DNA of 47,138 nucleotides. Source: Sphingobium xenophagum NBRC 107872 (lineage in GTDB: Bacteria; Pseudomonadota; Alphaproteobacteria; Sphingomonadales; Sphingomonadaceae). The notes below the pieces were generated by a model. That model did no database searches. It was given only the letters and a program-made list of their open reading frames with translations, and had not been told where the DNA came from. Where the stretch lies: the NCBI RefSeq assembly GCF_000367345.1, contig NZ_BARE01000021.1, positions 1 through 47,138 on the forward strand, read 5' to 3'. The translations under genes and the position numbers were made by a program. Of this stretch, positions 31,066 through 39,728 are shown piece by piece (the first letter of the stretch is position 1; each line of letters starts with the position of its first letter).

Positions 31066-33987
31066 ATGGGGCTTTTGGCAGGCAGGATAGCCGTGATGCT
31101 GGCGCTGGCGACGATGCCGGTGCTGCCGGGCGTCGCCCAGACCGTGCCGGGCTTTCGCGTCGACGATCCGCGCCACGCCCAATTGCGCGCGCTCGATGAA
31201 AAAGCCACAACACTGTTCGAAAATGACGATTTCGCCCAGTCGATGTCGCAAAAGACGCGCGACGCCTGGGCCGCGTTGCACGACAAGGCGATGAAGGTGC
31301 GCGTGGGCAACCACCCTCATCCGCTGGCGGGCGTCGGCCTGATCAAGCTGGGGTCCATGGACCAGATCGAGGGCAAGAATCCCTCCGCCCTCGCCCATGT
31401 GGACAAGGGGCTGGCGCTGATCGCGCCGTTCCGCGACACCTATCCCATCCCCTGGCTGGAAGGCATGTCGGTCAAGGGCTATGTCCAGTCGATCATCGGC
31501 GACGTCACCGCCGGGGCGGAGACGCTGGCGCAGGCCAGCGCCTATGCCGACCGCTATTTCGCGCGCGTCGGGCCAAAGGCGCTTTCCGAAGCGGACTATA
31601 TGCTCAAGTCCAACATCGCCTTTTCCCACGCGCAGGCGCTATCGCGGCTGGGGCGTTATGGCGAAGCCGTCGACGCCCAGCGCGCCAGCCTGGAAGCGCG
31701 CACGACCAGCCTTGGCCCCAATCATCCCGATACGGTGGCCGCGACCTACACCTATGCGCAGATGCTCTATCGCGCGGCGCGGCTGGTCGAGGCGGAACAA
31801 TATGCGCGGCTGGCGGTCAATATCGCGACCGACCATGTCGATCGCAAACATCCCAGCTATCATCGGTCCCTGGAAATGCTGGGGCTGCTGCTGGCGCGGA
31901 CGGGGCGACGCGCGGAGAGCCTGGATTATATGGAGCGCTCCATCGCCATCAAGCGCGAGACGGTGGGGACGAAGAGCCTCTTCTATCATTTCGGCCTCTA
32001 TAACATGGCTGGCGTGCTGTTGCCGATGGAACGCTATAGTGATGCCGAGCCACTGTTTCTGGAGGCGGAGCGCGGTTTTCGGGCGATCGAGGGCGACAAT
32101 AGCCCGCAGGGTGCGCGCGCGCTGGCCTTTGCCGCCGTTGCCAGTGCCGCGTCGGGACGGCCGGAGGAGGTGATCGAGCGTACGCGCACGGCGATGGACC
32201 GCGTCCGCACCCCGACCGCCAGCGATCGAGACATGGGGCAGCGTGTCTATCCGCTGCTCGTCCCCGCGCTGATCGCCACCAGCCGGCAGGACGCGGCGCG
32301 GGCCGCGGCCGCCGATTATCTGCGCGAAACCCGGCAGATCGATGACGCGCCTGCCTTCGCCCTGGCCAATGCCGCCATGATGGCCGCCTGGGCACAGGGC
32401 GACGGCGCTGTCGCGGCGGCGCGGCAAATGGCCGGGCTGCTGCGCGAAAGCCAGTCGCTCGACGATGATGGTGATCTGAACGAGGAACAGCGCGCTGCGC
32501 TCGACACCATCCTCAAGATCGCGGTGCAGGCGAACGACCCGGCGCTGGCGCTGGACGCCATGGCGATTCTGGCCGGATCGCGCATTGCCCAGGCCAACAG
32601 GCTGGTGGCAGAGCGGCTGGTGGCCGATCCAGCGCTCGCCGCGCGGGTCCGCACCTTGCAGGACAAGCTGAAGGCGCTGGCCAAGGCGGATAGCGCGTTG
32701 CTCAAGGCGCTGGCGACCGACAAGGATGTCGACGCCGCGCGCGCCGCCCGTTCCGCCGTGGAGGCCATTGCCGAGGCCGAACGGGCCGCCATCGCCCGCG
32801 ACTATCCCCGCTGGATCGAAGCGCGCGGCGGCATCCGGCCCGACCTTGCGACATTGCGCGCGGGATTGGCGCAGGACGAAGCCTTGCTGGCGGTGATGCC
32901 CGCCTTTGACGGGGTGTATCTGCTGGCGGTCGATGCAGACGGCGCGACCGTGGAGCGCACGGGGTTGGGCCGCGCCGCCATGGTCGCGCTGGTCGACCGG
33001 CTGCGCGGCACGATGACACCCGGCGGGTTCGACCGGACCGCTGCGCATGATCTCTATGCCCAGATTTTTACGCCCACCATCCTCGCCCGGCTGGGCAAGG
33101 CAAAGGCGTTGCGGATCGTGCCCACCGGCGCCTTCGCCTCGCTGCCCTTCGCGATGCTGCCGCAACGGCCTGTCGTTACGATCGATCGGGATACGCCCTG
33201 GCTGATCCGCCGCTTCGCGATCGAGGTACAGCCTGGCTTTGCCACCGGCCCCGCGGCGCCACAGCGGATCGCCATGCGCAACCAGAGCTTCCTGGGCGTC
33301 GGCGCACCTGCCCCCTTTCCCAGCGGGACCAGGCCAGCGGCACCTGCGCTGCTCGCGGCGAACCATTATTTTCGCGGCGGCACGGCTGATGCGGCTGCCT
33401 TGTCCGAACTGCCGTCCCTGCCCGGATCGCTCGCCGAATTGCGCGCCGTGGCGGATCGCTTCGGCACGGATCGCGCGACCCTGCTGGTCGGGGCGCAGGC
33501 GAGCGAAGCGGCGCTGCGCGCACAAGATTTCGCGCCCTATTCCGTCATCCTGTTTGCAACCCACGGACTGGTCAGCGGCCAGATGGAGGGCGTGACCGAA
33601 CCCGCGCTGGTCCTGTCTCCGCCGTCCCCCGGCACCGGCGATGACGGACTGCTGACCGCTTCGGAGGTCGCCGCGATGCGGATCGGCGCGGACTGGGTGA
33701 TCCTGTCGGCCTGCAACACGGCGGCGGGCGACAGCGCGCAGGCGCCAGCCTATTCGGGACTGGCGCAGGCGTTCCGCTATGCAGGGGCGGGATCGCTGCT
33801 GGTATCGCACTGGCCGGTGCGCGACGATGCCAGCGCTTTCGTGACGCTCGAAACGGTGAAAGCCGCCAACCGGGGGACACCCCGCGCGGTGGCGCTCCAG
33901 AAGGCGATGCGCAAGCTGATGCGGTCAGGGCGGGCCGATGCGGCACAGCCCTATATCTGGGCGCCGTTCATCCTGATCGGGCGCTGA
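31066..33987 (+). CDS. Exported TPR-CHAT domain protease-like protein
   Basis: 973-residue protein with a signal peptide (1-25, ending GVAQ), then tetratricopeptide-like helices (about 80-440; 'AVDAQRASLEARTTSLGPNHPDTVAATYTYAQMLYRAARLVEAEQYARLAV' is a clear repeat pair). A helical linker follows, and a C-terminal CHAT domain covers about 660-970. The caspase-like dyad is visible as H833 in 'LFATHGL' and C883 in 'LSACNTA', and the domain ends 'QPYIWAPFILIGR', as usual. CHAT proteases in other systems cut specific partners after activation through their repeats. Export to the periplasm is predicted, which sets it apart from cytoplasmic defence CHAT proteins. No partner gene is adjacent: cysS lies upstream and a convergent ABC-F gene downstream. 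Substrate unknown. Confidence 0.88.
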   Translation: MGLLAGRIAVMLALATMPVLPGVAQTVPGFRVDDPRHAQLRALDEKATTLFENDDFAQSMSQKTRDAWAALHDKAMKVRVGNHPHPLAGVGLIKLGSMDQIEGKNPSALAHVDKGLALIAPFRDTYPIPWLEGMSVKGYVQSIIGDVTAGAETLAQASAYADRYFARVGPKALSEADYMLKSNIAFSHAQALSRLGRYGEAVDAQRASLEARTTSLGPNHPDTVAATYTYAQMLYRAARLVEAEQYARLAVNIATDHVDRKHPSYHRSLEMLGLLLARTGRRAESLDYMERSIAIKRETVGTKSLFYHFGLYNMAGVLLPMERYSDAEPLFLEAERGFRAIEGDNSPQGARALAFAAVASAASGRPEEVIERTRTAMDRVRTPTASDRDMGQRVYPLLVPALIATSRQDAARAAAADYLRETRQIDDAPAFALANAAMMAAWAQGDGAVAAARQMAGLLRESQSLDDDGDLNEEQRAALDTILKIAVQANDPALALDAMAILAGSRIAQANRLVAERLVADPALAARVRTLQDKLKALAKADSALLKALATDKDVDAARAARSAVEAIAEAERAAIARDYPRWIEARGGIRPDLATLRAGLAQDEALLAVMPAFDGVYLLAVDADGATVERTGLGRAAMVALVDRLRGTMTPGGFDRTAAHDLYAQIFTPTILARLGKAKALRIVPTGAFASLPFAMLPQRPVVTIDRDTPWLIRRFAIEVQPGFATGPAAPQRIAMRNQSFLGVGAPAPFPSGTRPAAPALLAANHYFRGGTADAAALSELPSLPGSLAELRAVADRFGTDRATLLVGAQASEAALRAQDFAPYSVILFATHGLVSGQMEGVTEPALVLSPPSPGTGDDGLLTASEVAAMRIGADWVILSACNTAAGDSAQAPAYSGLAQAFRYAGAGSLLVSHWPVRDDASAFVTLETVKAANRGTPRAVALQKAMRKLMRSGRADAAQPYIWAPFILIGR

Positions 33988-33994
33988 AGGGGTT

Positions 33995-35860
33995 TCAGCC
34001 CGCCTCCAGCGCCGCGCCTGCTTCCATCCAGACTTCCTCCGCCGCTTCCAGCTTCTTTTCCACCGCGGCGCGCTTCACCATCAGTTCGCTGGTCGTCATC
34101 TTCGCTTCCGCCCCGGTGGCGGTCTTGGGATCGAACAGCACGGCGTCGATCCGCTTGCGCTCGGCGATCAGCGCCGCCATTTCCTTTTCGGCGCGGGAGA
34201 CAGCGTTTTTGAGCGCCTTCTGCTTTTCGCGCCATTCCGCAGCCGCCTTCTTGTCAGCCTTGCGATCGACCTTGGGCGCGTCGCCGCTGCTGTTGCCATC
34301 GGCCTTGCGCAGGACGATGTCGGTATAATCCTCCAGGCTGCCGTCGAACGGCTGGGCCGTCCCGCCATCGACCAGCACCAGCCGGTCGGCCACCAGTTCG
34401 ATCATGTGCCGGTCATGGCTGACGATCACCACCGCGCCATTATAATCGTTGAGCGCCTGCACCAGCGCCTCGCGGCTGTCGACGTCCAGATGGTTGGTCG
34501 GTTCGTCGAGGATCAGCAAATGCGGCGCGTCACGGGTGATGAGCGCCAGCGCCAGCCGCGCCCGCTCGCCACCGGACATGCTCCCGACCTTCTGGATTGC
34601 GCGTTCGCCGGAAAAGCCGAACCGCCCCAGTTGCGCGCGCACCGCGCCGGGGGTTGCCCCCTTCATCACGCGGGTCATATGTTCCAGCGGCGTGTCGGTG
34701 ACGTCCAGTTCCTCCACCTGATATTGGGTGAAATAGCCGACCTGCATCTTGGACGAGCTTTGCATCTGCCCTTCCATGGGCGCGAGTTGCGCCGCGATCA
34801 GGCGGGCCAGCGTCGTCTTGCCGTTGCCATTGCGGCCCAGCAGCGCCAGCCGGTCGTCCGGGTCGATGCGCAGATTGACCCGGCGCAGGATCGGCGTGTC
34901 GCCATAGCCGACCGCCGCCATGTCCATGGTGATCAGCGGCGGGCGCAGTTCGGGCGGGCTGGGGAAGCTGAACGCCAGCGTGGGGTCTTCGATCGCCGCC
35001 GCAATCGGCTGCATCCGCGCCAGCGCCTTGGCGCGCGACTGGGCCTGTTTCGCAGTGGATGCGCGCGCGGAGTTGCGCGCGACATAATCCTGCAATTTCT
35101 CCCGCTCGGCCTGCTGCTTGACGCGCGCCGATTCAAGCTGGGCCAGGCGTTCGGCCCGCTGCCGCTCGAATGCGTCATAGCCGCCGGGATAGAGGGTGAC
35201 CTTGCCGCCCTCCAGATGCAGGATGTAATCGACGACGTTGTTGAGCAGGTCACGCTCATGACTGATCACGACCACCGTGCCCCGATAGGCTTTCAGGAAA
35301 TTTTCCAGCCACATCGTCGCTTCAAGGTCGAGATGGTTCGACGGCTCGTCGAGCAGCAGCAGGTCGGGATTGGAGAAGAGCAGCGAGGCGAGCGCCACCC
35401 GCATCTTCCAGCCGCCCGAATAGCTGTCGAGCGGACGCCCCTGCATTTCCTCGTCAAAGCCAAGGCCCACCAATATGCGCGCGGCGCGGGCGGGCGCGGT
35501 ATAGGCGTCGATGCTGGTCAGCCGCTCATAGATATGGCCCAGGCGATCGGGGTCTTCGGTATGCTCGGCCTCCGCCATCAGCGCGGCGCGCTCCTTGTCC
35601 GCTTCCAGCACCGTTTCGAACGGGGTCGCCGTGCCGCTGGGGGCTTCCTGCGCAATATAGCCAAGGCGCGTGTCGCGCGGCATGTCGCAACTGCCATCGT
35701 CGGGATCGAGCTGGCCGATCATGACCTTCATCAGCGTGGACTTGCCCGCGCCATTGCGACCGATCAGGCCGACCCGGCTGCGTGGGGGAAGCGCCGCGCT
35801 GGCGCGGTCGAGGATGGTGCGGCCACCAAGGCGCACGGTGATACCGTTAAGATTGAGCAT
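33995..35860 (-). CDS. ABC-F family ATPase (YheS/Uup-like)
   Basis: Soluble tandem ATPase that acts on ribosomes rather than in transport. The 621 residues hold two nucleotide domains: Walker A GRNGAGKST (34-42) with signature YSGGWKMR (147-154) and Walker B LLLLDEPSNHLD (167-178), and a second Walker A GRNGNGKTT (342-350) with 'MSGGERARLALAL'. The charged inter-domain linker (about 230-290, rich in Arg/Lys/Gln) is the P-site tRNA interaction region of the class. A coiled-coil, Lys/Glu-rich tail follows (about 535-621). It is more like housekeeping YheS/Uup proteins than antibiotic-resistance members. Stop codons of this gene and the CHAT gene are seven bases apart. Confidence 0.92.
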   Translation of the reverse strand: MLNLNGITVRLGGRTILDRASAALPPRSRVGLIGRNGAGKSTLMKVMIGQLDPDDGSCDMPRDTRLGYIAQEAPSGTATPFETVLEADKERAALMAEAEHTEDPDRLGHIYERLTSIDAYTAPARAARILVGLGFDEEMQGRPLDSYSGGWKMRVALASLLFSNPDLLLLDEPSNHLDLEATMWLENFLKAYRGTVVVISHERDLLNNVVDYILHLEGGKVTLYPGGYDAFERQRAERLAQLESARVKQQAEREKLQDYVARNSARASTAKQAQSRAKALARMQPIAAAIEDPTLAFSFPSPPELRPPLITMDMAAVGYGDTPILRRVNLRIDPDDRLALLGRNGNGKTTLARLIAAQLAPMEGQMQSSSKMQVGYFTQYQVEELDVTDTPLEHMTRVMKGATPGAVRAQLGRFGFSGERAIQKVGSMSGGERARLALALITRDAPHLLILDEPTNHLDVDSREALVQALNDYNGAVVIVSHDRHMIELVADRLVLVDGGTAQPFDGSLEDYTDIVLRKADGNSSGDAPKVDRKADKKAAAEWREKQKALKNAVSRAEKEMAALIAERKRIDAVLFDPKTATGAEAKMTTSELMVKRAAVEKKLEAAEEVWMEAGAALEAG

Positions 35861-36197
35861 GGGGGCGCTTTAGCAGGAAGCCACGCACAGGGAAGGGGCT
35901 TGCGCCCCTGTCTCCATTCTCCGCCCTCAAGCGACGCTGCTTTTGTCGGAGCCAGGTCTGCGAAAGCCGGTGCGGGTCGCCGCGCGTCGGCCATAGCCCG
36001 GATAAGCCGACAGCGAACCGAACATAGGTGGCGAAAAATGTCCCGAACAGCCTTTGGCGCGTGCAGTTCGCCTATGGCTGTTCGGGATCGCAACGTTGTA
36101 CGTCTTGGAGAAGGAATGACAACGCTGTCCAGGTGCTTTAAGCAGATTTCGGCACGCAGTTCAATCGCCTTTTATCGAACCATATGTCGATCGAACG
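35861..36197. other. 337-base gap between the SMP-30 gene and the ABC-F gene
   Basis: I see no gene here. The gap holds a strong hairpin (36041-36087), described separately, and a weak 'aggggcttgcgcccct' hairpin at about 35895-35910, close to the ABC-F start. The rest is less GC-rich than neighbouring genes. The ABC-F promoter should lie within about 36000-35880 on the minus strand, but no consensus hexamers stand out. Confidence 0.5.
36034..36087 (-). terminator. Long terminator-like hairpin after the SMP-30 gene
   Basis: tcccgaacagcc (36041-36052) and ggctgttcggga (36076-36087) are perfect 12-bp arms. An inner ggcg/cgcc stem (36056-36059 with 36070-36073) extends the structure across a symmetric 3x3 loop. 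On the minus strand the stem is followed within two bases by five T residues (36038-36034). This fits a factor-independent terminator for the epimerase/SMP-30 transcript, about 110 bases after the stop. A structured small RNA or 5' leader element is the alternative. Confidence 0.55.
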
Positions 36198-37052
36198 TCA
36201 GCCACCAAATAGATGGGTCGGCAAGCCACGCACGCCGCAATCGACTTCGAACAAGCCGCCGTCACAGGGCGTCGCGTCCAGACCGATCGCGGCTGAACTG
36301 ACGAACATGCGATCCAGGTCGGGTCCGGCGAAGCAGATGTTGGTCACCTGCCGCGCGGGCAAGGCGATGGCGCGGTCTAGCCTGCCATCGGGCGTGAAGC
36401 GACTGATCCGCCCGCCGCTCCAATGGGCGACCCAGATATGGCCGTCGGCATCCACGGTCATGCCGTCGGGATGACCGTCCGCATCCGTGAAGGCAATGAA
36501 GGGTTGCCGATCGGCAATTCCGTCTGCCGTCCGGGCGAAGCGATACATGATCCGGCGGGCCGTATCGCTATGATAGAGCCATTTGCCGCAGGGCGAAAAG
36601 GCCGGGCCGTTGGGGACGCGATAGCCTGTATCCATCTGTTGCCAGACAAGATCGGGGGTGAGGCGATAGAGCGATCCGCTGTCGCTTTCCTCCGCCATGT
36701 CCATCGTGCCGCACCAGATCTGGCCCTGCGCATCGGCCTTGCCATCATTCATGCGATTGCCCGGCAGGTCAGGTTCCGGGTCACCGATCGGCGTGATGGT
36801 CAGCGGGTCGAGGCTGATCTCTGCAAAACCGCTCTTGAACCCGCCGATAAAGCCGCCGCCCGCCCGCTCGGCCACCCAGCCCAGCGGTTCGGGCATCGCC
36901 CAGCGTTCGACGGCGCCGTCCTTCAGGGACAGCCGGTTGAGCGCGGGAGCAAGGATGTCGACCCAATAGACCGCATCATCCCGCGCCGACCATATAGTCC
37001 CTTCGCCCAGCATGTCGGCGCCATCGCGCGCGATCATCCGCCACTGCGCCAT
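36198..37052 (-). CDS. SMP-30/gluconolactonase-family sugar lactonase (probable L-arabinonolactonase)
   Basis: Predicted to hydrolyse L-arabino-gamma-lactone to L-arabonate, the second step of oxidative L-arabinose breakdown; cytoplasmic, without signal peptide. The 284 residues form a six-bladed propeller. Metal-site residues of the family are visible as E17 ('LGEGTIW'), N102 ('NRMNDGK'), N148 ('VPNGPAFS') and D196 ('HPDGMTVD'). Its ATG lies three bases after the aldose-epimerase stop, so the two form one operon. The L-arabinose role comes from the neighbourhood; the family alone would allow other sugar lactones. Confidence 0.82.
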   Translation of the reverse strand: MAQWRMIARDGADMLGEGTIWSARDDAVYWVDILAPALNRLSLKDGAVERWAMPEPLGWVAERAGGGFIGGFKSGFAEISLDPLTITPIGDPEPDLPGNRMNDGKADAQGQIWCGTMDMAEESDSGSLYRLTPDLVWQQMDTGYRVPNGPAFSPCGKWLYHSDTARRIMYRFARTADGIADRQPFIAFTDADGHPDGMTVDADGHIWVAHWSGGRISRFTPDGRLDRAIALPARQVTNICFAGPDLDRMFVSSAAIGLDATPCDGGLFEVDCGVRGLPTHLFGG

Positions 37053-37055
37053 GGT

Positions 37056-38204
37056 TCACCGCTTGACCGAGAGGCGATAGACCATCGCGTGATGATAGGG
37101 TTTGCCGGGATCGACCCGCGCCGACACGAAATTGGGCTTGTTGGGCGCATCGGGGAATTTCTGCGGCTCCAGCGCGATGCCGTCACCCATGCGATAGAGG
37201 TGACCGCCCTTGCCCACCAGCGTACCGTCGAGAAAATTGCCCGCATAAAATTGCACGCCCGGCTCGGTCGTCAGCACCTCAACCACCCGGCCCGACACCG
37301 GATCTTCCAGCCGGGCGGCGAGTTCGGGGGTCTTGGTCAGCCCCTTGTCCAGCGCCCAATTATGGTCATAGCCACGCCCGAATACGATCTGCGGATCGCG
37401 ACCGTCGCGAATGCCGTCGGCCACACGGCGGGGCTGGCGGAAATCGAACACGCTGCCATCCACCGGCTTGCGTTCACCAGTCGGGATCAGCGCTTCATCG
37501 ACGGGGGTATAGGCTTTGGCCGGAATGGTCAGCAGATGGCCCAGCGCCCCGTCCGGCGATCCTTCGCCACCCAGGTTGAAAATGGCGTGGTTGGTCATGT
37601 TGACGATGGTGGGCTTGTCCGTCTTGGCATCGAATAGGATGCCCAGATTGCCCGCTTCGTCCAGCGTGTAGGTGACGCTGCTGTCCAGCTTGCCCGGATA
37701 ACCCGAATCGCCATCCGCACTGGTCAATGTCAGTACCAGCGTCGCGACCGGGCCACTCTTGACGGAGGCGACTTTCCAGACCTGCTTGTCGAAACCCTTG
37801 CCGCCGCCATGCAGGCTGTTGGTCTTGTCGTTGAGCGGCAACTGATAGGCCTTGCCGTCGATCGAGAAGGCACCGCCCGCGATGCGATTGGCATAGCGGC
37901 CCACGGTCACGCCGAAATAATTGGGATGGTCGACATAGTCTTTGAGGTCATCATAGCCGAGCAGCACGTCCGCAGTCTTGCCATGCTTGTCCGGCATCGA
38001 CAGCGACTGGAGCGTCGCGCCATAGGTCAGTATCCGGGCCGATATGCCCTGCTTGTTGGTCAGGCTGATCACCTCGACCGCGGCTCCGTCCGCCAGGGTT
38101 CCGGCGGGCGCGCGGCTGGCTTCGGCGGCGAGCGCCGCCCCGCTTGTCAGCGCCAGCGCGACTGCGTATGACAGCGTTGTTTTGATAATAGCGACGTTGC
38201 GCAT
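37056..38204 (-). CDS. Exported aldose 1-epimerase (mutarotase)
   Basis: Interconverts alpha and beta anomers of an aldose, here probably L-arabinose. It has 382 residues from ATG 38204, with AGAGGAAG seven bases upstream. A signal peptide (1-26, ending ALA) predicts periplasmic location. Family residues are visible: the 'GRYANRIAGGAF' motif (102-113), H132 in 'SLHGGGKGFD', catalytic H206 in 'NMTNHAIFNL' and catalytic E314 in 'TTEPGVQFYAG'. It is the first gene of a two-gene unit with the lactonase. Its promoter faces that of the sugar permease across a single operator-like site. Confidence 0.9.
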   Translation of the reverse strand: MRNVAIIKTTLSYAVALALTSGAALAAEASRAPAGTLADGAAVEVISLTNKQGISARILTYGATLQSLSMPDKHGKTADVLLGYDDLKDYVDHPNYFGVTVGRYANRIAGGAFSIDGKAYQLPLNDKTNSLHGGGKGFDKQVWKVASVKSGPVATLVLTLTSADGDSGYPGKLDSSVTYTLDEAGNLGILFDAKTDKPTIVNMTNHAIFNLGGEGSPDGALGHLLTIPAKAYTPVDEALIPTGERKPVDGSVFDFRQPRRVADGIRDGRDPQIVFGRGYDHNWALDKGLTKTPELAARLEDPVSGRVVEVLTTEPGVQFYAGNFLDGTLVGKGGHLYRMGDGIALEPQKFPDAPNKPNFVSARVDPGKPYHHAMVYRLSVKR

Positions 38205-38250
38205 GAGGCTTCCTCTGATGACCATGACCCATTGACGGGCGGTTTCGGGG

Positions 38251-38280
38251 AATATACTCAGACAAAATAAGCGGATGCAA
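38251..38280 (-). promoter_or_regulatory. Candidate promoter of the epimerase-lactonase unit
   Basis: On the minus strand, TTGCAT (38275-38280) and TATATT (38251-38256) are 18 bp apart. The core of operator site A lies in the spacer. Transcription would start about 40 bases before the epimerase ATG. The layout is the same as in the promoter at 46921-46949, which supports both. Confidence 0.5.
38252..38268. promoter_or_regulatory. GntR/FCD operator-like site A
   Basis: Minus-strand reading ATTTTGTCTGAGTATAT matches the shared 17-bp pattern AATTTGTCNGAGTAATT. It lies between the divergent epimerase and permease genes. On the plus strand it overlaps a TATACT box (38253-38258) that has TTGACG (38232-38237) 15 bp upstream, so one bound dimer could block both directions. 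Confidence 0.6.
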
Positions 38281-38326
38281 CCCCTCATAGCGGCTGTGCC
38301 GCATTGGAATTTACGGAGACGGATGA

Positions 38327-39634
38327 ATGGCAGGACCAGTTTCCTCGACCGCCGCGCCATCGATGGCGCATAATCCCGGCGTTCGCTACGGCCCGGCGCT
38401 TGGGCTGCTGGCCAGCCTGTTTTTCATGTGGGGCTTCATCACGGTCATCAACAACACGCTGCTGCCGCATCTGCGCAGCGTGTTCGACCTGAGCTACACC
38501 CAGACGACGCTGATCGAATCGGTCTGGTTCATCGCCTATTTCTTCGCCTCCATCCCGTCGGCCAAGCTGATCGAACGGGTCGGCTATCAGAAGTCGATGG
38601 TCATCGGGCTGCTGATCATGGCGGCGGGCGCAGCGGGCATGACGCTGGCGGCGTCCATCCCCTCCTATGGCGTGACGCTGGTCATGCTGTTCGTCATCGC
38701 CAGCGGCATCACCCTGTTGCAGGTCGCGGCCAACCCCTATGTCGCGGTCGTCGGCAAGCCGGAAACCGCCTCCTCGCGCCTCAATCTGGTGCAGGCGATG
38801 AACTCGGCGGGCACGATGCTTGCTCCCCTGTTTGGCGCCTATCTGATCCTGGGCCGGTCGAAGGGTGGCACGTCGCAGGGCGATGTCGTCCTGACCCAGG
38901 CCGAACGGCTGGCCGACGCGCAGTCGGTGATCCTGCCCTATATCATCGTCGCGGTCATATTGGTGGTTCTGGCGGTCATCATCGCCCGCTTCCCCCTGCC
39001 CGCCATGGGCAATGCGACATCGCGTCACAGCAAGGAAGAGCGCAAGAAGCACTCGCTCTGGGTGCATCGCAATCTGGTGTTCGGCATCCCGGCCATCTTC
39101 ATCTATCTGATCGCGGAAATCGGCGTCGCCAACCTGTTCGTCAATTTCGTCAGCCAGCCCGATATCGCCAACCTGACCCATGAGCAGGCGGGCAATTATC
39201 TCAGCCTGTTGTGGGGCGGGATGATGGTCGGCCGCTTCGCTGGCTCCGCGATCATGCAGAAATTCGATGCAGGCCATGTGCTGGCGGCCTTCTCGATCGG
39301 GGCGTTCATCGTCATGCTGGTGACGGTATTCACCACCGGCCCGATCGCGATGTGGTCGCTGATCCTGGTCGGCCTGTTCCATTCGATCATGTTCCCCACC
39401 ATCTTCACCCTGGGTATCAAGGGACTTGGCCCCTTGACCGAGGAAGGATCGGGCCTGCTGATCATGGCGATCGCCGGTGGCGCGCTGGTCGTGGTGCAGG
39501 GCAAGCTGGCGGACGAATTCGGCCTGCAATGGTCGTTCCTGCTGACCGCGGCGTGCGAACTCTACATCCTCTTCTACGCGCTATGGGGATCGAAAGTGAC
39601 CCATGCGCTGCCCGACCAGCCAGTCGCGGAATAA
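38327..39634 (+). CDS. FucP-like sugar/H+ symporter (MFS, FHS family)
   Basis: Inner-membrane permease with about 12 helices in 435 residues, probably importing L-arabinose released outside. The opening 'FFMWGFITVINNTLLPHLRSVFDLSYTQTTLIES' followed by 'YFFASIPSAKLIERVGYQKSMVIGL' is characteristic of the fucose/glucose/galactose permease group. 'LLQVAANPYVAVVGKPETASSRLNLVQAMNSAGTMLAPLFGAYL' is the second hallmark. L-fucose and L-arabinose share stereochemistry at several carbons, and FucP-type carriers may take arabinose, so the substrate is an inference. Start ATG 38327 has ACGGAG about 10 bases upstream. A strong terminator follows the gene. Confidence 0.88.
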   Translation: MAGPVSSTAAPSMAHNPGVRYGPALGLLASLFFMWGFITVINNTLLPHLRSVFDLSYTQTTLIESVWFIAYFFASIPSAKLIERVGYQKSMVIGLLIMAAGAAGMTLAASIPSYGVTLVMLFVIASGITLLQVAANPYVAVVGKPETASSRLNLVQAMNSAGTMLAPLFGAYLILGRSKGGTSQGDVVLTQAERLADAQSVILPYIIVAVILVVLAVIIARFPLPAMGNATSRHSKEERKKHSLWVHRNLVFGIPAIFIYLIAEIGVANLFVNFVSQPDIANLTHEQAGNYLSLLWGGMMVGRFAGSAIMQKFDAGHVLAAFSIGAFIVMLVTVFTTGPIAMWSLILVGLFHSIMFPTIFTLGIKGLGPLTEEGSGLLIMAIAGGALVVVQGKLADEFGLQWSFLLTAACELYILFYALWGSKVTHALPDQPVAE

Positions 39635-39668
39635 GCCAAAAACAGCCGAGGGTCGCACTTCGGGGCAA

Positions 39669-39707
39669 AAAAAGGCCGGAGCAGGACCACCCTGCTCCGG
39701 CCTTTTT
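39669..39707. terminator. Strong bidirectional factor-independent terminator
   Basis: ggccggagcagg (39674-39685) and cctgctccggcc (39691-39702) form a perfect 12-bp stem with a 5-base loop. It is flanked by AAAAA (39669-39673) and TTTTT (39703-39707). It lies between the convergent permease and regulator genes and should end both transcripts. Confidence 0.9.
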
Positions 39708-39728
39708 CATTGCCCGTACCGGGCAGGA

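Noticed and set aside
31639..33810. Long minus-strand frame (723 codons) opposite the CHAT gene
   Set aside because: The translation is low-complexity Arg/Gly/Gln-rich without motifs, while the opposite strand has a signal peptide, TPRs and a catalytic dyad.
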